Shown: positions 32,856 through 40,042 of the stretch, piece after piece | Layout of the letters: the number at the start of each line of letters is the position of its first letter | Numbering within the stretch: position 1 is the first letter of the stretch | NCBI GenBank assembly: GCA_902489645.1 | Contig: CABUAW010000007.1 | Location: forward strand, 1-62,117 | Direction of reading: 5' to 3' | Source of the DNA: an uncultured Lachnospiraceae bacterium | Lineage (GTDB): Bacteria; Bacillota; Clostridia; Lachnospirales; Lachnospiraceae | DNA: 62,117 nt | Position numbers and translations under genes: made by a program | Notes under the pieces: generated by a model | The model's input: the letters and a program-made list of their open reading frames with translations, nothing else | Told to the model about the DNA's origin: nothing | Databases searched by the model: none

Positions 32856-34949
32856 TTACTCGGCGTCTTTTTTACTGAAACTGATACGTCCCATCTTGTC
32901 TTTTCCAAGGCATTTAACCTTAATGACATCGCCGAGAGTAAGAATATCTTCGACACGATTTACACGCTTCTTATCCAGCTTGGATATATGAACCATACCT
33001 TCCTTACCCGGTGCAAATTCAAGGAAAGCGCCGAATTCTTTGATACTGACAACTTTACCTACATAAATCCTGCCCTCTTCAAATTCGGAAGCAATCATCT
33101 GTATCATTTCGATAGCCTTATCAATGCCTTCTTTTTCAACACCGCAGACAGCGACAGCGCCATCGTCGGTAATATCAATCTTAACACCGGTTTCGTCAAT
33201 AATCTGGTTAATAATCTTACCCTTGGAACCAACAACATCGCCAATCTTCTGTGGGTCAATCATAATCTGTTTAATCTTCGGTGCATATTTGCCGACCTCC
33301 TTACGAGGTTCCGCGATAACCGGCGTCAATACTTCATTAATAATATATTCTCTCGCCTCTTTTGTACGGCGAATAGCTTCTTCGATAATCGGACGGGTCA
33401 AGCCATGAATCTTAATATCCATCTGGATTGCCGTAATACCGTCATGTGTACCGGCCACTTTAAAGTCCATATCGCCGAAGAAGTCTTCAAGACCCTGGAT
33501 ATCGGTCAGTACAACATAATCGTCATCCGTATCTCCGGTAACAAGTCCGGCCGAAATACCGGCCACCTGCTTTTTAATCGGGACACCGGCCGCCATCAGA
33601 GACATCGTAGATGCACAAATACTGGCCTGGGACGTAGAACCATTGGATTCAAAGGTTTCGGAAACGGTACGAATCGCATATGGGAATTCTTCAACGCTTG
33701 GAAGCACAGGAACTAAAGCCTTTTCAGCCAAAGCGCCATGTCCGATTTCCCGGCGTCCCGGTCCTCTGGACGGTTTTGTTTCGCCGACAGAATAGGACGG
33801 GAAATTATAATGGTGCATATACCGTTTGGAGGTCACATTAACATCGATGCCATCGATACGCTGTGCTTCGGACATCGGTGCCAGGGTGGTCACTGTACAA
33901 ATCTGGGTTTGTCCGCGGGTAAACATGGCAGAGCCGTGAACTCTCGGAAGCAAATCGATTTCTGCAGCCAATGGACGAATCTGGTTTAAAGCACGGCCGT
34001 CCGGACGCTTATGGTCTTTCAAAATCATCTTACGAACGGTCTTTTTCTGATACTGATAAACAGCTTCGTCAATCAACTCCAGCCATTCTTCATTTTCAGC
34101 AAAGGCTTCGGCCAGCTTTTCTTTAATCTGGCGGATATTTTCTTCACGTACCTGTTTTTCATCGGTAAATACGGCCTCTTCCATCGCATCCTGAGGCACG
34201 ATTTCTTTAATCGCCGCAAATAATTCTTCCGGAACGGCGCAGCTTGTATAACTGTGCTTTTCCCTGCCACATTCAGCCACAATACCGTCAAAGAACTTAA
34301 TGATTTCCTGATTCAGTTCGTGAGCGGCGAAAATCGCTTCAATCATCTGTTCTTCCGGCACCTCGTTGGCTCCCGCTTCAATCATGATGACCTTTTCACG
34401 GGTAGAGGCCACAGTCAGAGCCAAATCGGATTTTTCTTTTTCCTCAGCCATCGGATTAAATACAAGTTTGCCGTCCACAAGACCAACCTGAGTTGCGGCA
34501 ATCGGGCCGTCAAACGGGATATCTGAAATGGACACGGCAATAGCAGAACCAAGCATGGCAACCACTTCCGGATTCGCATCCGGGTCAACGCTCATAACCA
34601 GATTGTTTAATGTGACATCATTCCGGTAATCCTTCGGGAATAAAGGACGCATCGGGCGGTCAATAACACGGGATGTCAGCACCGCATGCTCGCTGGCCTT
34701 TCCTTCTCTCTTATTAAACCCTCCCGGAATCTTACCAACGGAATACATTTTCTCTTCAAATTCAACGCTCAATGGGAAGAAATCAATTCCTTCTCTCGGT
34801 TTTTCAGAGGCTGTTGCTGTGGAGAGAATGACAGTATCTCCATAATGAATAAATACGGCGCCGTTTGCCTGTTTCGCTACACGGCCAACATCGACACGCA
34901 GGGTTCTTCCTGCCAGTTCCATCGAATAACTCTTGTACTCTTTTGACAT
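32856..34949 (-). CDS. pnp: Polyribonucleotide nucleotidyltransferase (PNPase)
   Basis: 3'-to-5' phosphorolytic exoribonuclease, a trimer. From the ATG at 34949 (MSKEYKSYSM), with AAGGAGA upstream, it has 697 residues, the family norm; the longer reading extends into the leader hairpin. Order of domains: first RNase PH core (about 1-140), helical linker, second catalytic RNase PH core (about 310-540, with TDIQGLEDFFGDMDFKVAGT), a KH domain (about 555-610, IGDVVGSKGKIINQI) and an S1 domain (about 620-690, YVGKVVSIKEFGAFLEF). It follows rpsO, the classic order, across a long hairpin. Confidence 0.96.
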   Translation of the reverse strand: MSKEYKSYSMELAGRTLRVDVGRVAKQANGAVFIHYGDTVILSTATASEKPREGIDFFPLSVEFEEKMYSVGKIPGGFNKREGKASEHAVLTSRVIDRPMRPLFPKDYRNDVTLNNLVMSVDPDANPEVVAMLGSAIAVSISDIPFDGPIAATQVGLVDGKLVFNPMAEEKEKSDLALTVASTREKVIMIEAGANEVPEEQMIEAIFAAHELNQEIIKFFDGIVAECGREKHSYTSCAVPEELFAAIKEIVPQDAMEEAVFTDEKQVREENIRQIKEKLAEAFAENEEWLELIDEAVYQYQKKTVRKMILKDHKRPDGRALNQIRPLAAEIDLLPRVHGSAMFTRGQTQICTVTTLAPMSEAQRIDGIDVNVTSKRYMHHYNFPSYSVGETKPSRGPGRREIGHGALAEKALVPVLPSVEEFPYAIRTVSETFESNGSTSQASICASTMSLMAAGVPIKKQVAGISAGLVTGDTDDDYVVLTDIQGLEDFFGDMDFKVAGTHDGITAIQMDIKIHGLTRPIIEEAIRRTKEAREYIINEVLTPVIAEPRKEVGKYAPKIKQIMIDPQKIGDVVGSKGKIINQIIDETGVKIDITDDGAVAVCGVEKEGIDKAIEMIQMIASEFEEGRIYVGKVVSIKEFGAFLEFAPGKEGMVHISKLDKKRVNRVEDILTLGDVIKVKCLGKDKMGRISFSKKDAE

Positions 34950-34980
34950 ATTCAATCTCCTTATAAAAATATTGATTATT

Positions 34981-35097
34981 TTCACAGGAAACCATTCGAA
35001 ACTACTGAAAAACATATGCCGCCGCATAACCTTCCAAAGATATGCGCATCGGCTTTCATATACTTTTCAGTGGTCTCGAGTAGAAGATTCCTGTGAA
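34981..35097 (-). promoter_or_regulatory. Long hairpin in the rpsO-pnp intergenic region
   Basis: The outer arms TTCACAGGAA and TTCCTGTGAA pair perfectly over 10 bp 97 nt apart. Inside, ACTACTGAAAA pairs with TTTTCAGTGGT, and ATATG/CATAT, GCCG/CGGC and CGCATA/TATGCG pairings continue to the loop. It ends 31 nt before the pnp start. In E. coli a comparable stem upstream of pnp is cut by RNase III and lets PNPase repress itself; a similar role here is inferred. Confidence 0.6.
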
Positions 35098-35112
35098 AGT
35101 TTGGATGCAAAT

Positions 35113-35138
35113 AGTGGGATGGAAAGCTCCATCCCACT
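35113..35138 (-). terminator. Hairpin after rpsO
   Basis: AGTGGGATGGA pairs with TCCATCCCACT around a 4-nt loop, 8 nt after the rpsO stop. The U tract on the minus strand is poor (ATTTGC), so it may only attenuate, or protect the 3' end, before pnp. Confidence 0.65.
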
Positions 35139-35146
35139 GTTTAAAA

Positions 35147-35413
35147 TTATTTTCTTAAACCTAACTTCTGGACGATAGCTCTGTATCTTTCGATATCTGT
35201 CTTCTTGAGATAGTCGAGCATACCACGTCTCTGACCAACCATTTTTAACAGACCACGTCTGGAATGATGGTCTTTTTTGTGTACTTTCAGATGCTCTGTC
35301 AAGTCGCTGATTCTGGCTGTTAATAAAGCAATCTGAACTTCCGGTGAACCTGTATCTTCCGGTGTTCTTCCATAAGTAGCGATGATTTCTTTTTTCATCT
35401 CTGATGTAATCAT
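35147..35413 (-). CDS. rpsO: 30S ribosomal protein S15
   Basis: Primary 16S rRNA-binding protein of the 30S platform. The 88 residues show the whole family signature: GRTPEDTGSPEVQIALLTARI, then LTEHLKVHKKDHHSRRGLLKMVGQRR in pieces and a final DIERYRAIVQKLGLRK. AGGAGG lies ahead of the ATG. It is transcribed from a consensus-like promoter through a structured 90-nt leader and continues to pnp. Confidence 0.97.
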   Translation of the reverse strand: MITSEMKKEIIATYGRTPEDTGSPEVQIALLTARISDLTEHLKVHKKDHHSRRGLLKMVGQRRGMLDYLKKTDIERYRAIVQKLGLRK

Positions 35414-35500
35414 AGTACAATTCCTCCTGAACTTAAAAAATGCCTCGTGCTAAGAACGGGTTGGAGTTTCCCACATCTGAACACGGGTTATTACTCATAC
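35414..35500 (-). promoter_or_regulatory. rpsO leader, possible S15 autoregulatory RNA
   Basis: The transcript runs about 90 nt before the start codon. CCTCGTGCTAAGAACGGGTT and GAACACGGGTTATT segments can pair in more than one way (CCCGTG with CACGAG-like, AACCCGT with ACGGGTT). S15 leaders that bind the protein are known from several Firmicutes; the match to a specific class was not tested. Confidence 0.45.
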
Positions 35501-35506
35501 CGCCAT

Positions 35507-35535
35507 ATTATATCACAGACAATTTTTATTGTAAA
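35507..35535 (-). promoter_or_regulatory. Promoter of rpsO-pnp
   Basis: TTTACA, 17 nt, TATAAT on the minus strand. Confidence 0.75.
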
Positions 35536-35590
35536 GACATAAATTCTCCCTATTTCAGCAGAAATTTGTAAAGGGTTTCCCGGTTATTAC

Positions 35591-35619
35591 TTGCATTTTC
35601 ATGCAAAATAAGCTAATAT
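35591..35619 (+). promoter_or_regulatory. Promoter of argH
   Basis: TTGCAT, 17 nt, TAATAT on the plus strand, about 38 nt before the argH start. Confidence 0.6.
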
Positions 35620-35656
35620 TGGGAATACATACTCTACAGAAAGAAGTGAATCCGAT

Positions 35657-37048
35657 ATGGAATTAAAATTATGGGGCGGACGTTTTACGAAGCAGACCGA
35701 CAAGCTGGTACATAACTTCAATGCGTCCATTTCCTTTGACCAGAAATTTTATAAACAGGATATTGACGGCAGCATTGCCCACGTAACAATGTTGGCCAAA
35801 CAGCAGATTTTAACCGATGAAGAGCGGGATACGATTGTTGCCGCCCTCAAAGATATTAAAAGTGAAATTACCGAAGGCACACTGGAAATATCCCCGGCTT
35901 ATGAGGATATCCACAGCTTCGTGGAGGCCATGCTTATTGAACGCACCGGTGAGACAGGCAAAAAGCTTCACACCGGACGGAGCCGCAATGACCAGGTCGC
36001 CCTGGATATGAAGCTCTATACCCGCGACGAAATTAAAGAATGTGATGCCCTCCTTCGGGACTTACTTTCGGTCATTCTTTCTATTATGGAAGAAAATACG
36101 GAAACCTTTATGCCCGGATTCACCCATCTTCAAAAGGCGCAGCCCCTGACCCTGGCGCATCATTTCGGCGCATATTTTGAAATGTTCAAACGGGACCGGA
36201 GCCGTCTGGCTGATATTTATAAACGAATGAATACCTGCCCTCTCGGCGCAGGAGCCCTGGCCGGAACCACCTATCCTCTGGACCGGGACTATACCGCGAA
36301 ACTTCTTGGCTTTGACGGGCCGACGCTTAACAGTATGGATTCGGTTTCCGACAGGGATTACCTTATTGAACTTTTAAGCGCCCTTTCCACAGTGATGATG
36401 CATCTGAGCCGTTTCTCCGAGGAAATCATTGTATGGAATACCAATGAATATCAGTTTATCGAACTGGACGATGCCTATTCCACAGGAAGCAGTATCATGC
36501 CTCAGAAAAAAAATCCGGATATCGCCGAGCTTGTCCGTGGAAAAACCGGTCGGGTTTATGGCGCTCTCATGTCCATGCTCACAACAATGAAAGGGCTTCC
36601 ATTGGCCTATAATAAGGATATGCAGGAAGACAAGGAACTGACCTTTGACGCCATTGATACGACCAAAGGCTGCATTAAACTTTTCACCGGCATGATTCAG
36701 ACAATGAAAATCAACAAACCCGTAATGGCTAAAAGCGCCCGCAACGGCTTTACCAACGCCACCGACGCGGCTGACTATCTTGTCAAACACGGCGTTCCAT
36801 TCCGTGATGCTCACGGAATCATCGGTCAGCTCGTCCTTTACGGTATCGAAAACAACAAGGCTCTGGACGATATGACTTTGGAAGAATACAAGGCCATCAG
36901 CCCGGTATTTGAAGCGGATATTTACGAAGCCATCTCCCTTGAAACCTGTGTCAATACACGAAATACCATCGGCGCACCGGGGGTGGAGGCAATGAGAAAT
37001 GTCCTCGCTCTTGAAAAGGAGTATCTTGACAATACACCGTCTTTGTGA
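35657..37048 (+). CDS. argH: Argininosuccinate lyase
   Basis: Splits argininosuccinate to arginine and fumarate, the last step of arginine synthesis. The 463 residues are typical. The N-terminal LWGGRFT, the mobile-loop signature GSSIMPQKKNPD (about 277-288, with the catalytic Ser), TGRSRNDQVALDM and TFMPGFTHLQ place it firmly in the fumarase/aspartase superfamily. No other arg gene is close; argG is expected elsewhere. A terminator follows before thiS. Confidence 0.96.
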   Translation: MELKLWGGRFTKQTDKLVHNFNASISFDQKFYKQDIDGSIAHVTMLAKQQILTDEERDTIVAALKDIKSEITEGTLEISPAYEDIHSFVEAMLIERTGETGKKLHTGRSRNDQVALDMKLYTRDEIKECDALLRDLLSVILSIMEENTETFMPGFTHLQKAQPLTLAHHFGAYFEMFKRDRSRLADIYKRMNTCPLGAGALAGTTYPLDRDYTAKLLGFDGPTLNSMDSVSDRDYLIELLSALSTVMMHLSRFSEEIIVWNTNEYQFIELDDAYSTGSSIMPQKKNPDIAELVRGKTGRVYGALMSMLTTMKGLPLAYNKDMQEDKELTFDAIDTTKGCIKLFTGMIQTMKINKPVMAKSARNGFTNATDAADYLVKHGVPFRDAHGIIGQLVLYGIENNKALDDMTLEEYKAISPVFEADIYEAISLETCVNTRNTIGAPGVEAMRNVLALEKEYLDNTPSL

Positions 37049-37106
37049 TATTTTTATTGTGTAATTAAATATGGATTCGTTAAGTTTATTTAGCAAATGC
37101 TTTATA

Positions 37107-37140
37107 AAAGGGGTACACCACCGCGGGTGTATCCCTTTTT
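37107..37140 (+). terminator. Terminator between argH and thiS
   Basis: GGGGTACACC pairs with GGGTGTATCCC across a short loop and is followed by TTTTT. It may end argH transcription or attenuate thiSFGH. There is no TPP-riboswitch sequence in front of it. Confidence 0.8.
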
Positions 37141-37174
37141 GTGTTTAAAAAAAGATAAAGGAGGTATTTATCTG

Positions 37175-37369
37175 ATGAAAGTTAATGGCGAAGCCGTCAC
37201 TCTCTCCCAATCCATCTCACTTAAAGATTTTCTGGAAAGCTCCGGATATATTGCCGGACGCATTGCCGTAGAGCGCAATGGTGAAATTGTTCCAAAGCAA
37301 AGCTATGATTCGGTGATGCTCACCGAAGCGGATACGCTGGAAATCGTTCATTTCGTCGGAGGTGGCTGA
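37175..37369 (+). CDS. thiS: Sulfur carrier protein ThiS
   Basis: A 64-residue ubiquitin-like protein that carries sulfur as a C-terminal thiocarboxylate for thiazole formation. It begins MKVNGEAVTLSQS and ends EIVHFVGGG; the terminal Gly-Gly is the adenylation site. GGAGG stands 10 nt ahead of the ATG. A longer reading would run through the terminator hairpin and is rejected. The stop overlaps the thiF start (TGATG). Confidence 0.92.
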   Translation: MKVNGEAVTLSQSISLKDFLESSGYIAGRIAVERNGEIVPKQSYDSVMLTEADTLEIVHFVGGG

Positions 37370-38001
37370 TGCTTACAAAAGAACAATATGACGCCATGCT
37401 CATTGAAAGACACGGCCGAGAGGTGTTTGATACACTGGCAAAGGCCTGCGTGGGTATCGCCGGACTGGGAGGTCTCGGCTCCAATATTGCTATGATGCTG
37501 GCCCGCAGCGGCATCGGACGCCTGCTGCTCATCGATTTTGACAGTGTGGAGCCAAGCAACCTGAATCGGCAGCATTATATGATTTCCCATTTGGGTATAC
37601 CAAAATCCGAGGCCATTAAAGACTTAATTTTACAGGCCAATCCCTATATTCATCTGGATACCCGCTGCTTAAAGATTACCGGAGAAAATGCGCCGGAACT
37701 TTTCAGGGGCTGCGACCTGGTCTGCGAAGCCTTCGACAAACCGGAAGCCAAGGCCGAGCTGGTCAACAGCCTTCTTGAAAACTGCCCGGACCTACCTCTG
37801 ATTTCCGGTTCGGGCATGGCCGGATACGGAAGCTCCAACACGATTCGCACGGAAAAAGCCATGAAAAACCTCTATCTGTGCGGCGATAAGGTCTCCGGTA
37901 TTGAATCCGTCGGTTCCCTTATGGCTCCCCGGGTTCAAATCTGCGCTGCCCACGAGGCAAATATGGCTCTGCGGCTGCTTCTCGGAATTTCAGAAGTATA
38001 A
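37369..38001 (+). CDS. thiF: ThiS adenylyltransferase ThiF (short form)
   Basis: E1-like enzyme that adenylates the ThiS C-terminus. It has 210 residues and belongs to the short clostridial type. The nucleotide-binding part GLGGLGSNIAMMLARSGIGR (about 30-49) is followed by LLIDFDSVEPSNLNRQ (catalytic Asp and Arg). The paired CxxC zinc sites of longer MoeB/ThiF enzymes are not seen, in keeping with this subgroup. Coupled with thiS by a 1-nt overlap. Confidence 0.9.
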   Translation: MLTKEQYDAMLIERHGREVFDTLAKACVGIAGLGGLGSNIAMMLARSGIGRLLLIDFDSVEPSNLNRQHYMISHLGIPKSEAIKDLILQANPYIHLDTRCLKITGENAPELFRGCDLVCEAFDKPEAKAELVNSLLENCPDLPLISGSGMAGYGSSNTIRTEKAMKNLYLCGDKVSGIESVGSLMAPRVQICAAHEANMALRLLLGISEV

Positions 38002-38037
38002 TTAATTTATTTACAAAAAAATCAGGAGGAAAATCAA

Positions 38038-38805
38038 ATGAAAGATACATTAATCATCGGCGGTCACGAATTTAATTCCCGCTTTATTTTAGGTTCGGGA
38101 AAATTTTCTCTGGAAATGACGAAGGCCGTTATTGAAAACGGCGGTGTGGAGATGGCCACCCTGGCGCTGCGCCGCGCCAATGCAGGGGGCAAAGAAAATA
38201 TTCTGGACTATATGCCAGAGGGCATCACGCTGCTGCCAAACACCTCCGGTGCCAGAAACGCCGAAGAAGCCGTCCGTATCGCCCGCCTTTCCAGGGAACT
38301 GGGCTGCGGTGATTTTGTTAAAATCGAAGTCATTCATGAATCAAAATATTTAATGCCGGATAACTATGAGACAATCCGGGCTACGGAAATTCTTGCCAAA
38401 GAAGGTTTTATCGTTATGCCGTATATGATGCCGGACCTGGTTGCCGCCCGGGCTTTAAGGGACGCGGGAGCGGCGGCGATTATGCCCCTCGGCGCTCCAA
38501 TCGGCAGCAATAAAGGACTTTGCACCCGCGACTTTGTGAAAATGATTGTAGAGGAAATCGACCTTCCGATTGTCGTCGATGCGGGCATCGGCCGTCCTTC
38601 CCAGGCCTGTGAGGCCATGGAACTCGGCGTAGACGCCGTAATGGCAAACACGGCCATCGCTACGGCCGGAGATGTGGCCGCCATGGCAAAGGCCTTCAAG
38701 CTGGCCATCGAAGCCGGACGTCTGGCCTATCTTTCCGGCCCGGGACGAGTTCTTGAGTTTCGCGGTGAAGCATCCAGCCCTTTGACCGGCTTTATGGAAA
38801 ACTAG
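38038..38805 (+). CDS. thiG: Thiazole synthase
   Basis: Forms the thiazole ring from deoxyxylulose 5-phosphate, dehydroglycine and ThiS-thiocarboxylate. A 255-residue TIM barrel with the family segments SRFILGSGKF, LLPNTSGARNAEEAVR, KIEVIHESKYLMPD (with the catalytic Lys), MPLGAPIGSNKG and DAVMANTAIA. AGGAGGAAA precedes the ATG. Second-to-last gene of the thiSFGH run. Confidence 0.95.
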   Translation: MKDTLIIGGHEFNSRFILGSGKFSLEMTKAVIENGGVEMATLALRRANAGGKENILDYMPEGITLLPNTSGARNAEEAVRIARLSRELGCGDFVKIEVIHESKYLMPDNYETIRATEILAKEGFIVMPYMMPDLVAARALRDAGAAAIMPLGAPIGSNKGLCTRDFVKMIVEEIDLPIVVDAGIGRPSQACEAMELGVDAVMANTAIATAGDVAAMAKAFKLAIEAGRLAYLSGPGRVLEFRGEASSPLTGFMEN

Positions 38806-38818
38806 GAGGCGTAAAAGC

Positions 38819-39973
38819 ATGAAAGTTACAGCAACCGATTACATGAAATATCTGGATACAATGGAAGCCGTCGATTCAGACATTATGGATAAGGTATTGA
38901 CCGCCATGAATCAATATGACTATCAACATTACACCGAGGCCCACGTCCGGGCTGCACTTGCCAAGGACGTTTTAAATCCGGAGGACTTTGCCGCACTCCT
39001 CTCTCCGGCCGCTTTTCCATTTCTCGAAGAAATGGCCCATAAAGCCCAATATGAAACCCGAAAGCATTTTGGAAACTCGGTGTGCATGTTCACGCCCCTC
39101 TATATTGCCAACTATTGCGAAAATGAATGTGTCTACTGCGGATTTAACTGTAAAAATAAAATTCACCGCGCCAAACTGACCTATGAAGAAATCGACCATG
39201 AGCTGGCAACCATCGCCAAAACCGGACTCAAAGAGATTCTCATTCTCACCGGAGAATCCCGCCATATGTCGGATGTGGAATATATCGGCGAGGCCTTAAA
39301 GCTGGCCCGAAAATATTTTTCAACAATAGGTATCGAAATCTATCCGTTAAACTCGGACGAATATCGATATCTCCACGAATGTGGCGCCGATTTCGTCAGT
39401 GTTTATCAGGAAACCTATAACCCGGTTAAATATGGACAAATGCACCCAAGCGGCCCAAAACGCATCTATCCGTATCGCCTGAATGCCCAGGAAAGAGCCC
39501 TGATGGGCGGTATGCGGGGCGTCTCCTTCGGCGCTCTTTTAGGACTTGACGATTTCCGCAAAGATGCCTTTGCATCAGGGATGCATGCGTATTACATCCA
39601 GCAGAAATACCCTCATGCAGAAATTTCTTTTTCCACGCCAAGACTTCGCCCTTACGTCAATAATGCGGAGAACAACCCGAATGACGTCCATGAACCTCAG
39701 CTTTTACAGGTCATGCTGTCCTATCGGCTCTTTATGCCATTTGCCGGAATTACCATTTCCACCCGGGAACGGGCCGGATTCCGGGACAATGTTATCGGTA
39801 TGGCCGCAACCAAAATCTCAGCCGGAGTCAGCGTCGGCGTCGGCGGCCATGAAGAGGAAGCCAAAGGCGACGAACAGTTTGAAATTTCTGACCCACGGAG
39901 CGTCACCGAAGTTCATCAGGCCATCTTAAACCATGGATTACAACCGGTATATACCGATTATCTTTGGGTATAA
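38819..39973 (+). CDS. thiH: 2-iminoacetate synthase (radical SAM)
   Basis: Cleaves tyrosine with SAM to give dehydroglycine and p-cresol, supplying the anaerobic thiazole pathway. The 384 residues match ThiH. The cluster motif is CENECVYCGFNC (about 100-111, CxxxCxxC), followed by ILILTGESRHMSD and ETYNPVKYGQMHPSGPK. Its use rather than ThiO suits an anaerobe. Starts 13 nt after thiG with GGAGG. Confidence 0.95.
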   Translation: MKVTATDYMKYLDTMEAVDSDIMDKVLTAMNQYDYQHYTEAHVRAALAKDVLNPEDFAALLSPAAFPFLEEMAHKAQYETRKHFGNSVCMFTPLYIANYCENECVYCGFNCKNKIHRAKLTYEEIDHELATIAKTGLKEILILTGESRHMSDVEYIGEALKLARKYFSTIGIEIYPLNSDEYRYLHECGADFVSVYQETYNPVKYGQMHPSGPKRIYPYRLNAQERALMGGMRGVSFGALLGLDDFRKDAFASGMHAYYIQQKYPHAEISFSTPRLRPYVNNAENNPNDVHEPQLLQVMLSYRLFMPFAGITISTRERAGFRDNVIGMAATKISAGVSVGVGGHEEEAKGDEQFEISDPRSVTEVHQAILNHGLQPVYTDYLWV

Positions 39974-39988
39974 ATAGATTATTTCCCA

Positions 39989-40030
39989 AAAAGGGCGGAA
40001 CCAGACCTTTGCTTTTGATTCCGCCCTTTT
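39989..40030. terminator. Bidirectional terminator between thiH and glgB
   Basis: AAAAGGGCGGAA pairs perfectly with TTCCGCCCTTTT around an 18-nt loop. Confidence 0.9.
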
Positions 40031-40042
40031 ACTATACACGAT

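Noticed and set aside
32835..33716. 293-codon plus-strand ORF opposite pnp
   Set aside because: Antisense shadow of the KH/S1 and core domains of PNPase, without a start signal.
35067..35420. 117-codon ORF over rpsO
   Set aside because: It is a frame shadow of rpsO and its terminator; S15 is unmistakable in the other frame.
37049..37174. TPP riboswitch before thiS
   Set aside because: The conserved THI-box elements are not present; only a terminator-like hairpin is seen.
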